35,818 nt of DNA from Candidatus Parcubacteria bacterium (GTDB lineage Bacteria; Patescibacteriota; Patescibacteriia; Patescibacteriales; UBA12075). Position numbers and translations under genes: made by a program. Location of the stretch: the NCBI GenBank assembly GCA_023132155.1, contig JAGLYP010000030.1:1-35818 (forward strand). The letters are read 5' to 3'. This document shows positions 28,801 to 35,818 of this stretch, piece by piece (position 1 is the first letter of the stretch; each line of letters begins with the position of its first letter). The notes under the pieces were generated by a model. That model was not told the DNA's origin and did no database searches. It saw nothing but the letters and a program-made list of their open reading frames with translations.

Positions 28801-31746
28801 CTACTCCTTAATCAACTTCAACTTATTCCCCTCTAATTTCCCGTTAACCTCCCCCAGCTTCTCCTTACAGGATAAAACCGCTACATTATAATCCTGCCAA
28901 TTGTCGCGCAAATATTTTTTCGCAACCCTGTTTATATCGCCTCTTTTTACATTAAAAATCCCTTTTTTAAAAATTAAACGCCTATTATCGCTTAAGCCGA
29001 TAATATTTCTGGTAAAAGCCATTTTTGCTTCTTCAAACGGACTGCCCGGCCTGTCTAAATCCGAACATGCCTGCAAAATCGCTTCTTGAATATTTTCGTC
29101 CGTATATTTATTATTTAAAACAAACTTTTTCGCGCGCGCGAAAGTTTTTAATGTTAAAACAATATGCGGATCGCGGTATGAGCCAAAAGAAAATACGCCT
29201 TCCAAGTAATCATATTTCGCGATGCCGCCGTAAGCTCCGCCTTTTTCTCTGATTTCAGTATGAAAAAATTGACGGCCTAAAATCTTGCTTAAAATGAAAA
29301 GCGCCGGCGCGTCTTTATGCCCGATTTCAGGCACGCGAAAACCGCTGCCGACAAATGAAACATTCGCGGCAATGGGATAGCCTTTATAAAAAATTTCGCT
29401 TTTGTAATCTATAAAACTATCAATATTAATTTTATCTTCATTCGTATGCTCCAGCGGCTTAATTAATCTATTTGATAATTTTAATGCCGTTAATAAATCC
29501 TGCTCACCGCCGATATGCGCTAATTTAAATTCTCCCCTAAACGCGTAATAACCGATTGCGATTAATTTATCCGCGAGTTCTTTTAATTTTTCTTTATCAA
29601 TATTTTTAACAGTTTTTTTAACATATCTTAACTGGCTAACGCCATACCAGCTTTCATTCAAATATTGAGATGCTGAAAGATTTTTTCCGGCCATGCTCAT
29701 TGCCATTATATGCCCGTTTTCAACCACGCTTAATTCCAAATGGGAAACATATTCCAATAAAAACTTTTTTAACGCGTCCAAATCCGAGAAATTATGCTCA
29801 TATATTATTTCCTGATAAATATCATAAGTTTTTTTTATATTTCCGCTCAAACATTTAGTTGATCCGGCAATATTTATTTTGGTTTTTTTGTCTTTCAAGT
29901 TTAGAAAAGCTTGCGCGCTAAAATTAATTCCTCCGGTATAAGCGTTAATTTCTTCTGAAAGCTCAAGATAATTTTTGCTCTTAGTTCCCAATAAGGGCAG
30001 TAAATAACAAAATAAAGGCAGTAAATTTAAATCTTCACGCGGCAAAAAATCAAGCTCAAACACGGAAGACAGATAAAACAAGCCGTTTACGGGCTGTTCA
30101 TAAGCAAATACTCCTTTCTGCGAAGCAGCTTTATTTTTTGCTGTTTTTTTTATGCTCTGAGGCACATCTGATAATTTCAAAGCCGGCAAGCAAGATAAAT
30201 TCTCTTCTTTTTCCTGCAATCCCTTTAAGGCCAAAGTATCAGCAATTATTTTTTCTCTCTCATTCTTTTTAAGGCCTTTTTTTACGCGCGCTAATTTTAA
30301 TTTTTCTTTCTTGTTTTGTTCCGCCTGAATTTTTTTGTCAGGCTCCAAAACAATAAACGCGCGATTCAAATTATTTAAAAAATATTTCTCAAGTTTTTTC
30401 TCTAAATACCACGCCTTTTTTAAATTATTTTTTATACGCGCGATATCTTTATTAAAATTCAAAGCGGCAACCGCGCTTCCGCCGTGAATATACGGAAGTA
30501 AAAAACGAAGCCAAATTTTAAGTCCGTAGGGATAGGGATGGTTGCTTACCTCTTTATGGGAAAATTCCAATTTTTGCAAAGAAGAATCAATTATTTTTTT
30601 ATCCAAGCCTTTTCGCGTAATTTTTTTAATTGTATTTAAAACAATTTTTTTCACTTTACTTATGTCTTCTTCTTTTATATCCTTTAATCCGCAAGAAAAT
30701 ATCACTTGCCGAAAATCAGTATCCAGTCCGCTGTAATCCGCCAAATCGCTTCCCAATCCGCTTGAAATTAAAGCATCCCTGAGCGGAGCCGACGGCGAGC
30801 CAAGCAATATGTCCTCTAATAATTCCAAAACCAATACTTCCTCAGATTCGTCAACTCTTGCCAAAACCCAAGCCAAATTAGCTTGATATTTTTCTTTTGT
30901 ATTTTCATCCGCGCGAATTGGAAGCTTGTATTTAAATTTTTGCTCTTTTTTCCAATTTGGTTCCAATTTTATTTCCGCTTTAATATTTTCTTTTTTAAAC
31001 TTTTGCATTACCTCCCTGTCAATAAACTTCAAATGCTTATCTAACGGCAAATTTCCATAGCTGTAAAAATATGCATTGCTTGAATGATAAAATTTCTTGT
31101 GAAAAGCTTTTAACTCTTTATGCGTCAAATCAATGATTTCTTCCGGTTCGCCGCCGGAGTTAAAACGATAAGAAGAATTCTGGAAAAGCGCGTTTTTAAC
31201 CGACTCCTCCATAATTCTTTCCGGTGAAGACATTTGACCTTTCATTTCATTATATACAACCCCCTTATATACAAGCTCGCCATTATCAAATTCAAGCCTG
31301 CTTCCTTCTTGCTTGAAATTCAACTCGCTTATTAACGGGAAAAAAGCCGCGTCCAAATAAACCGATAATAAATTATAAAAATCCTTTTTATTTTGCGTGG
31401 CAAAGGGATAAGCCGTCCAGTCATTGCCTGTAAAGGCGTTCATAAAAGTGCTTATGCTTCTTTTTAACATTGAAAAAAACGGATCCCTGACCGGGTATTT
31501 TTTTGAACCCGCAAGCACCGTGTGCTCCAAAATATGCGCGACGCCTGTTGAGTCCTCGGGAATAGTCTTAAAAGCAACCGAAAACGCATTTTCCTTGTCT
31601 TCATTGGCAATATGGATATACTTGGCTTTTGTTTTAATATGCTCAAGTTCTGTTAAATCAATCTTTAAATCTTTTATTTCCGCAACACCCCTGACTTGCC
31701 AATTATGGATTATTTGATTTTTTTTGAATTTTGTTTTGTTGATCAT
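28801..31746 (-). CDS. M16C-family zinc metallopeptidase (presequence protease/PreP-like)
   Basis: 981 aa, the normal length of one-chain M16C peptidases. The inverted zinc motif HILEH is at 71-75 with E167 (VVYNEMKGQMSSP) as the third ligand. GSKKYPVRDPFFSMLKRSIS and STFMNAFTGNDWTAYPFATQ are hallmark M16C strings. A second inactive M16 half follows, including REKGGAYGGIAKYDYLEGVF near residue 840, with the substrate-binding R/Y pattern. A charged linker (about 455-530) joins the two halves. There is no signal peptide, so it is probably a cytoplasmic oligopeptidase. Its promoter carries the same palindrome as the AbrB-GIY-YIG promoter, so the small AbrB-like protein may repress it. Confidence 0.92.
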   Translation of the reverse strand: MINKTKFKKNQIIHNWQVRGVAEIKDLKIDLTELEHIKTKAKYIHIANEDKENAFSVAFKTIPEDSTGVAHILEHTVLAGSKKYPVRDPFFSMLKRSISTFMNAFTGNDWTAYPFATQNKKDFYNLLSVYLDAAFFPLISELNFKQEGSRLEFDNGELVYKGVVYNEMKGQMSSPERIMEESVKNALFQNSSYRFNSGGEPEEIIDLTHKELKAFHKKFYHSSNAYFYSYGNLPLDKHLKFIDREVMQKFKKENIKAEIKLEPNWKKEQKFKYKLPIRADENTKEKYQANLAWVLARVDESEEVLVLELLEDILLGSPSAPLRDALISSGLGSDLADYSGLDTDFRQVIFSCGLKDIKEEDISKVKKIVLNTIKKITRKGLDKKIIDSSLQKLEFSHKEVSNHPYPYGLKIWLRFLLPYIHGGSAVAALNFNKDIARIKNNLKKAWYLEKKLEKYFLNNLNRAFIVLEPDKKIQAEQNKKEKLKLARVKKGLKKNEREKIIADTLALKGLQEKEENLSCLPALKLSDVPQSIKKTAKNKAASQKGVFAYEQPVNGLFYLSSVFELDFLPREDLNLLPLFCYLLPLLGTKSKNYLELSEEINAYTGGINFSAQAFLNLKDKKTKINIAGSTKCLSGNIKKTYDIYQEIIYEHNFSDLDALKKFLLEYVSHLELSVVENGHIMAMSMAGKNLSASQYLNESWYGVSQLRYVKKTVKNIDKEKLKELADKLIAIGYYAFRGEFKLAHIGGEQDLLTALKLSNRLIKPLEHTNEDKINIDSFIDYKSEIFYKGYPIAANVSFVGSGFRVPEIGHKDAPALFILSKILGRQFFHTEIREKGGAYGGIAKYDYLEGVFSFGSYRDPHIVLTLKTFARAKKFVLNNKYTDENIQEAILQACSDLDRPGSPFEEAKMAFTRNIIGLSDNRRLIFKKGIFNVKRGDINRVAKKYLRDNWQDYNVAVLSCKEKLGEVNGKLEGNKLKLIKE

Positions 31747-31850
31747 GTATTTTTTTAAATTTTAAGCTATCTTAAATTTACCAATTTTAGCGCGCAAAGT
31801 CAACGATAAAATTTTTAAAAAAAACGCCAAAAATAATTTTTTAAATAAAA

Positions 31851-31874
31851 ATGTACGTACACGTGTACGTACAT
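31851..31874. promoter_or_regulatory. Palindromic operator at the M16 peptidase promoter (copy 2)
   Basis: A perfect 24-base palindrome, ATGTACGTAC + ACGT + GTACGTACAT. It has the same arms as the site at 16234-16257 and lies 5 bases downstream of the -10. Between this site and the M16 start codon lies a leader of about 105 bases with A/T tracts and no gene. Confidence 0.78.
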
Positions 31875-31879
31875 TATTT

Positions 31880-31885
31880 ATTATA
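31880..31885 (-). promoter_or_regulatory. Extended -10 promoter of the M16 peptidase gene
   Basis: The minus strand reads TTTTTGTTATAAT: TG-T-TATAAT. No strong -35. Transcription would start inside the palindrome. Confidence 0.6.
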
Positions 31886-31921
31886 ACAAAAACTTAAATA
31901 GAATGTTAAAAAAATATCATT

Positions 31922-31951
31922 TATAGTCCAAAGCCTTGGCGTAGGACTACA
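31922..31951 (-). terminator. Possible hairpin terminator overlapping the ftsZ stop codon
   Basis: On the minus strand TAGTCC pairs with GGACTA, with an inner GCC/GGC pair; the ftsZ stop codon is the start of the stem. A T-run follows about 10 bases later, so termination would be inefficient. Confidence 0.4.
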
Positions 31952-33143
31952 TCATCTTTTTCCGAATAAACGCCGGGATGCCTAATTCGCTGTCTTCTTC
32001 AGTATCGCTTACAGCCTCTTTTTTCTTGACCTGCTCCGCTTGGGCGGCCTTTAGGGGAGAAACTTTGTTTTTTTCTTTTTTCTGTTTTTCTTCGGCAACT
32101 CTCTCCATCTCCTTGGTTTCCTTTTCGGCAATATAAGTATTTCGGCTATAAGATCCTTTCTGCTCAATTGCGGACCTGCCGGAACCGATTTGTCCGTCAA
32201 AACCGGTGGCGACTACGGTAATCTTTATTTCATCTTTCATTTTTGGATCAATTACGGCGCCAAAAATTATTTTTGATTCTTCTTCGGCTGCCGCGGTAAC
32301 TATCTTAGCGGCTTCATTGACTTCTGTCATTCCTAAATTAACTCCGCCGGTAATCGTAAACAAAATTCCTCTGGCGCCTTCAATATTCATTTCCAAAAGC
32401 GGAGAATTAATTGCCGCTTTAGCCGCCTCAATCGCCTTATTTTCACCGCTCGCGCGGCCAATACCCATTAAAGCCGAACCGGCATTGGCCATTACCGCCT
32501 TTACATCGGCAAAATCCACATTAATTAAGCCCGGAACGGTAATTAATTCGGCAATTCCCTGCACGCCCTGTTGTAAAACATCATCAACCACCATAAACGC
32601 GTCTAAAAGCGAAGTCTTTTTATCAATAACTTGTAATAATTTATCATTTGGAATAGTAATAATCGTATCAACTTTATCAGCCAATTCAGACAGTCCCCTA
32701 TCAGCGATATTCTTGCGTTGCGCTCCTTCAAAAGCAAAAGGCCTAGTAACAACAGCTACGGTAAGCGCTCCCAAGTCGCGGGCGATTTCAGCGATAATCG
32801 GACTGGCTCCGGTTCCTGTTCCGCCTCCAAAACCGCAAGTAACAAAAACCATATCAGCGTCTTTCAGGACGTCCCTTACATCATTTTGCGATTCTTCAGC
32901 GGCTTGCCGCCCGAGCTCCGGATTCATGCCCGCGCCCAAACCGCGAGTAATTGACTTTCCGATATGAATTTTTTTTCCGGCTTTATTATAGTGTAATGCC
33001 TGAACATCGGTGTTTACCGCGATAAACTCCACACCCTTAACGCCAGCGTCAATCATGCGATTTAATCCTGCTCCGCCGCCGCCGCCAACGCCAACCACTT
33101 TGATTTTAGCAAAAGTTTCTAATTCCGGTTTTACTTCAGCCAT
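31947..33143 (-). CDS. ftsZ: Cell-division protein FtsZ
   Basis: 398 aa tubulin-like GTPase that forms the division ring. [20 protein letters not shown] is the N-terminal nucleotide loop, [20 protein letters not shown] the tubulin signature GGGTGTG, and [19 protein letters not shown] the T5/T7 region. The GTPase core ends near residue 320. A variable linker rich in E and K (about 325-385) precedes the conserved C-terminal tail [13 protein letters not shown], which binds FtsA. ftsA lies upstream on the same strand with a 181-base gap, so the pair is probably co-expressed, perhaps with an extra ftsZ promoter in the gap. Confidence 0.97.
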   Translation of the reverse strand: MAEVKPELETFAKIKVVGVGGGGGAGLNRMIDAGVKGVEFIAVNTDVQALHYNKAGKKIHIGKSITRGLGAGMNPELGRQAAEESQNDVRDVLKDADMVFVTCGFGGGTGTGASPIIAEIARDLGALTVAVVTRPFAFEGAQRKNIADRGLSELADKVDTIITIPNDKLLQVIDKKTSLLDAFMVVDDVLQQGVQGIAELITVPGLINVDFADVKAVMANAGSALMGIGRASGENKAIEAAKAAINSPLLEMNIEGARGILFTITGGVNLGMTEVNEAAKIVTAAAEEESKIIFGAVIDPKMKDEIKITVVATGFDGQIGSGRSAIEQKGSYSRNTYIAEKETKEMERVAEEKQKKEKNKVSPLKAAQAEQVKKKEAVSDTEEDSELGIPAFIRKKMM

Positions 33144-33225
33144 ATATGTTGAAATATTAGTTAATTTTATTTAATATTGGGAAAAATATTATAAGCTGCT
33201 TTTTTACCTGATTATTTAATATAAT

Positions 33226-33252
33226 TTTATAGTATTTATAGAAAAATATCAA
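33226..33252 (-). promoter_or_regulatory. Possible promoter of ftsZ in the ftsA-ftsZ gap
   Basis: On the minus strand TTGATA (33252-33247), a 15-base spacer and TATAAA (33231-33226). Another TATAAT-like sequence lies closer to the gene. The gap is otherwise AT-rich and empty. Confidence 0.35.
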
Positions 33253-33324
33253 GAGCTTTATTAAAAAACAGTCCAAAAAAATAAAATGGGTGTATAAATT
33301 TTTTATTCACTTATAACGGCATCC

Positions 33325-34590
33325 CTATGGAATCAAGGATTTAAACCAATCTTTAAGCTTTTTTACACCCCTGCCCACGTCAACGCCGCCGGGCAATTTT
33401 AAAACGGAACGGCCAATATTTTCAGATAGCTTATTGCCCCAAACAACCAAGCCGAGAGCGTTTAAATACCCAGTATCATTAACTTTATCTATTATTGACG
33501 CTACATTTTTATTCACACCTAAACTCACTGGAAGGCGCAGGCATTTTTTCGCTACTTCTACGATATTTTCCAATTTTGTTCCGCCGCCGATTAAAAACAC
33601 TCCGCCAGGCAACATGCCTGATCTTTCAATGCTTTTAAACTCATAATCAATCTTTTCAAATATTTCTTCAACCCTAGCCCCAATAATCTGGGCTAAATAT
33701 TTTCTATTCACAGTCTTGATTTCTCCTTCGGCGTCTTCTTCTTTTGCCAATTCGCTAACGTCAATTTCATCTTTTTTATTAAAATTATCCGATAACGCGC
33801 TGCCAATTTCCTTTTTAACGCGATCCGCCAAATTTATAGGGCATCTAAGGCCTATCGCTATATCCGCGGTAATATGTTCTGATCCGATTGGAATTACCGC
33901 CGTATGTAAAAGTTCGCCCTCTTCAAATATGGCCAAACTTGTTGTTGACGCGCCGATATTTACTAAGGCGGCTCCCAATTCCTTTTGTTTTGAACCGATT
34001 ACCGCTTCAGCCGCCGCTAAAGGCGATAATACCAAATCTTCAATATCAAGGTCGGTTCTGAATATTGCCTTTGTTAAATTTTTAATCTGGCTTGTTAATC
34101 CTTGAATAATCAATGTTTCCACTTCAAGCCTTACCCCTGTCATACCTACAGGATCTTTTATATCCTCTTGATTATCAACAGTGAATTTTACCGGAATAAC
34201 ATGCAATATCTCATAATTCGGCGGAACCGATAAAGCCTGGGCCGCTTCAAGGGCGCGTCCGACATCTTCCGAACTGATTTCACCGTCGCTTTTGCCAACC
34301 GCGACAACCCCGCGGCTCTTTTCACATTTGATATGCGGAGAATTAATTGAAACCCAAACGCTGTCAATCGGTATGCCAACCAATCTTTCCGCTTTTTCCA
34401 AACACGCGGAAACAGAAGATGTAACATCTTCAATTGATTTTACCGCGCCTTTATTTATTCCTTCGGAAGGAACTTTAACGGCGCCGATAATTTGCAATTC
34501 CTCGCCTTCTCCTGTATTTTTATGCTGTCCGACAACAAGCCTAATTTCAGTTGAACCGATATCAAGACCGGCTATTATGTTTTCTTTCAT
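33325..34590 (-). CDS. ftsA: Cell-division protein FtsA
   Basis: 421 aa actin-like ATPase. ENIIAGLDIGSTEIRLVVGQ is phosphate-1, ALVNIGASTTSLAIFEEGEL phosphate-2, and GGVFLIGGGTKLENIVEVAK the adenosine motif. The SHS2/1C domain falls near residues 85-165 (VSINSPHIKCEKSRGVVAVG). The C-terminus GVKKLKDWFKSLIP is an amphipathic helix with basic and aromatic faces, the usual membrane-targeting sequence. FtsA ties FtsZ filaments to the membrane. No ftsQ, mur or mra genes lie next to it in this window, so the classical division-cell-wall cluster is not seen here. Confidence 0.96.
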   Translation of the reverse strand: MKENIIAGLDIGSTEIRLVVGQHKNTGEGEELQIIGAVKVPSEGINKGAVKSIEDVTSSVSACLEKAERLVGIPIDSVWVSINSPHIKCEKSRGVVAVGKSDGEISSEDVGRALEAAQALSVPPNYEILHVIPVKFTVDNQEDIKDPVGMTGVRLEVETLIIQGLTSQIKNLTKAIFRTDLDIEDLVLSPLAAAEAVIGSKQKELGAALVNIGASTTSLAIFEEGELLHTAVIPIGSEHITADIAIGLRCPINLADRVKKEIGSALSDNFNKKDEIDVSELAKEEDAEGEIKTVNRKYLAQIIGARVEEIFEKIDYEFKSIERSGMLPGGVFLIGGGTKLENIVEVAKKCLRLPVSLGVNKNVASIIDKVNDTGYLNALGLVVWGNKLSENIGRSVLKLPGGVDVGRGVKKLKDWFKSLIP

Positions 34591-34674
34591 ATTAAATATA
34601 ATTCAAATGCTGCAAATAATATCCGAATACTACGAATAGAATAGATGTGTATAAAATTTTTGTACGATAACATT

Positions 34675-34703
34675 ATTATAACAATTTATTTAAAAAATAA
34701 CAA
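34675..34703 (-). promoter_or_regulatory. Promoter of ftsA
   Basis: On the minus strand TTGTTA (34703-34698), a 17-base spacer ending TGT, and TATAAT (34680-34675). The TG-T extension is present. The leader to the ATG is about 78 bases. Confidence 0.6.
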
Positions 34704-34780
34704 GAATTAAAAAAAATAATCGGCGGAAATGGCTAAATTTTATCTGTTGGAAATTGACAAAAATCAGCAGGCCATGCTTA

Positions 34781-34803
34781 GGTATCATATCAATATGATA
34801 CCA
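34781..34803. other. Palindrome between the ftsA promoter and the S74 gene
   Basis: GGTATCATAT and ATATGATACC separated by two bases. On the plus strand ATAATTTTAATTTTTT follows, so it may be a weak terminator; otherwise it may be an operator. The rest of the 267-base gap (34591-34857) holds only the ftsA promoter and AT-rich sequence. Confidence 0.5.
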
Positions 34804-34857
34804 TAATTTTAATTTTTTCAACTTTTATTGTCTAAACCATCAAATACGCCGATATTT

Positions 34858-35818
34858 TTAATCACAAAAATTTTCATAAGAATATCTTTCACATAAGAAA
34901 TTTTTCATTTCTTTGTTATCCTCTTCAAGGTTGCCAATCTGTTCTTGTTGAGATTTAATCAGTTCAATAACATAAAAGATAAGTTTATCTCTTTGATAAC
35001 CTGCAATATGTCCGTCGTCTCGGTATAATCCAGGTAAAATTTCTTTAACTTCTTCGGCAATATAGCCAAAATCTTCCATGTCATTATCTTTCCAAGTAAA
35101 AGACTTCAATTCTAAATCCAATATTTTTCCCGTTTCTAATTCTAATGGTTTAATATTAGTCTTATAATTTTTTGACGATGGATTTGTGTTTGTTAAATAA
35201 CCGCCAGATGAATAAACAGGACCATTAACAGCTAAACCTTTATGGTAAGTATTTCCATCATTAAACAAAATATGTGTTGGCTGTGTCCCCCCCGTAGTCA
35301 AACTTCGCGAAACAGCCAAACCCATAGTGGAGAAGGGGGCATCAGCATTCCAGCCAGATAAAATACTGACACCATGACCGCTAAGCATTTTATTCTCCAC
35401 AGCTAACGCAATCCCATTAACCTTAGGATACATAACATATAAATAACCGCCGTTAATCCATGCATTGCCTCCGGTTACGTATAATTTACTGGCGCCAGGA
35501 TTGCCTCCAATCCCGACATTGCCGTTCACACGGAGATTGTTTGGAATATGAACGCCGCTTGTGTGAGTGCTTCCGTCGTTTAATCTTAACCATTCGTCTG
35601 TTGATCTTGCTATGGTTCCGAAATCTCCGTAAATATAGTTTATGCCATGTAAATCGCCGGTAATCCTCGCGCTGCCCAAAACATCTAAATTATAGCCCGG
35701 AGTCGTCGTACCAATCCCGACTTTGCCATTCGCATTATCAACAAAAAGAACATCGTTAGTTCCTCCATCTCCGACATAAAAATTTCCGCCAACAGACAGG
35801 TTGCCGAGTTTTGTTTGC
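34858..35818 (-). CDS. Surface or tail-fibre-like protein with C-terminal Peptidase S74 chaperone domain (partial)
   Basis: The frame stays open to the window edge, so the N-terminus is missing; the visible part is about 319 residues. Upstream residues include LSVGGNFYVGDGG and NGKVGIGTTTPGYNLDVLGS, and VNGNVGIGGNPGASKLYVTG follows later; such VGIGTTxP repeats are typical of trimeric beta-helical fibres. The C-terminal about 115 residues match the S74 intramolecular chaperone: NPSSKNYKTNIKPLELETGK with the Ser-Lys expected at the self-cleavage site, FTWKDNDMEDFGYIAEEVKE, GYQRDKLIFYVIELIKSQQE and a final coiled coil. Its role may be adhesion or prophage fibre. No other phage gene is seen here. 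Confidence 0.85.
   Translation of the reverse strand, partial: QTKLGNLSVGGNFYVGDGGTNDVLFVDNANGKVGIGTTTPGYNLDVLGSARITGDLHGINYIYGDFGTIARSTDEWLRLNDGSTHTSGVHIPNNLRVNGNVGIGGNPGASKLYVTGGNAWINGGYLYVMYPKVNGIALAVENKMLSGHGVSILSGWNADAPFSTMGLAVSRSLTTGGTQPTHILFNDGNTYHKGLAVNGPVYSSGGYLTNTNPSSKNYKTNIKPLELETGKILDLELKSFTWKDNDMEDFGYIAEEVKEILPGLYRDDGHIAGYQRDKLIFYVIELIKSQQEQIGNLEEDNKEMKNFLCERYSYENFCD

Noticed and set aside
32206-32967. 253-aa plus-strand open frame
   Set aside because: It is the antisense shadow of ftsZ, made of S/A/I/P-rich low-complexity residues, with no promoter or ribosome-binding site.
35677-35679. TTG at 35679 as the start of the S74 protein
   Set aside because: The frame continues upstream with NGKVGIGTTTPGYNLDVLGS, a fibre repeat, to the window edge, so this is an internal Leu codon.
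1-35818. Alternative genetic code (UGA as Gly) as in some Patescibacteria
   Set aside because: UGA ends the Cache-sensor gene in an ATGA overlap and ends the GIY-YIG gene at 15784; no in-frame UGA is seen inside conserved proteins.

Overview
The window is a low-GC, gene-dense piece of bacterial chromosome. Several things point to a member of the Patescibacteria (Candidate Phyla Radiation): a minimal type IV pilus cluster, an anaerobic class III ribonucleotide reductase under NrdR, a short AbrB/MazE-type regulator, adjacent GIY-YIG mini-nucleases, many short palindromic repeats between genes, and small hypothetical proteins. This placement rests on protein style only; there is no rRNA or tRNA in the window. 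TAA, TAG and TGA all act as stops, so the standard bacterial code applies.

Layout. (1) 1-10.5 kb, minus strand: a sensory and type IV pilus locus. In transcription order it holds a three-Cache membrane sensor without a kinase domain, a histidine kinase coupled to it by an ATGA overlap, a lone receiver, pilB, a GIY-YIG gene between long inverted repeats, pilC and three pseudopilin-like genes. (2) 10.5-15.5 kb, minus strand: a multi-pass histidine kinase, a radical SAM + GNAT gene pair with a long leader, and an OmpR-type regulator that may pair with that kinase. (3) 15.6-16.3 kb: a 56-aa AbrB-like protein whose stop codon abuts a second GIY-YIG gene; its promoter carries a palindrome that recurs at the M16 peptidase promoter 15.6 kb away. 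(4) 16.3-21.6 kb, plus strand: a glycan operon with a GH130 enzyme, a GT4 fused to an (alpha/alpha)6 domain, a methyltransferase-like protein and an (alpha/alpha)6 glycosidase. It ends in a terminator stem that contains the stop codons of both converging genes. (5) 21.6-24.6 kb: prfB, an AlkD-like protein, a LOG-family protein and a small membrane protein. (6) 24.7-28.7 kb, minus strand: nrdR-nrdD-[47-aa glycyl radical protein]-nrdG, with two NrdR boxes placed around a consensus promoter, a terminator-like hairpin in the leader and two DnaA-box-like sites upstream. (7) 28.8-34.7 kb, minus strand: an M16 peptidase, ftsZ and ftsA. (8) From 34.86 kb to the window edge: the C-terminal part of a surface or tail-fibre-like protein with a Peptidase S74 chaperone domain.

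The strongest unusual signal is the anaerobic ribonucleotide reductase. The large NrdD chain ends after its zinc site, and the expected glycyl-radical segment lies in a separate 47-codon gene between nrdD and nrdG. Next in interest are the shared palindromic operator, the inverted-repeat-flanked GIY-YIG gene between pilB and pilC, the radical SAM/GNAT pair and the GH130/GT4 cluster. All functions are inferred by reading the translated sequence; no database search was run.
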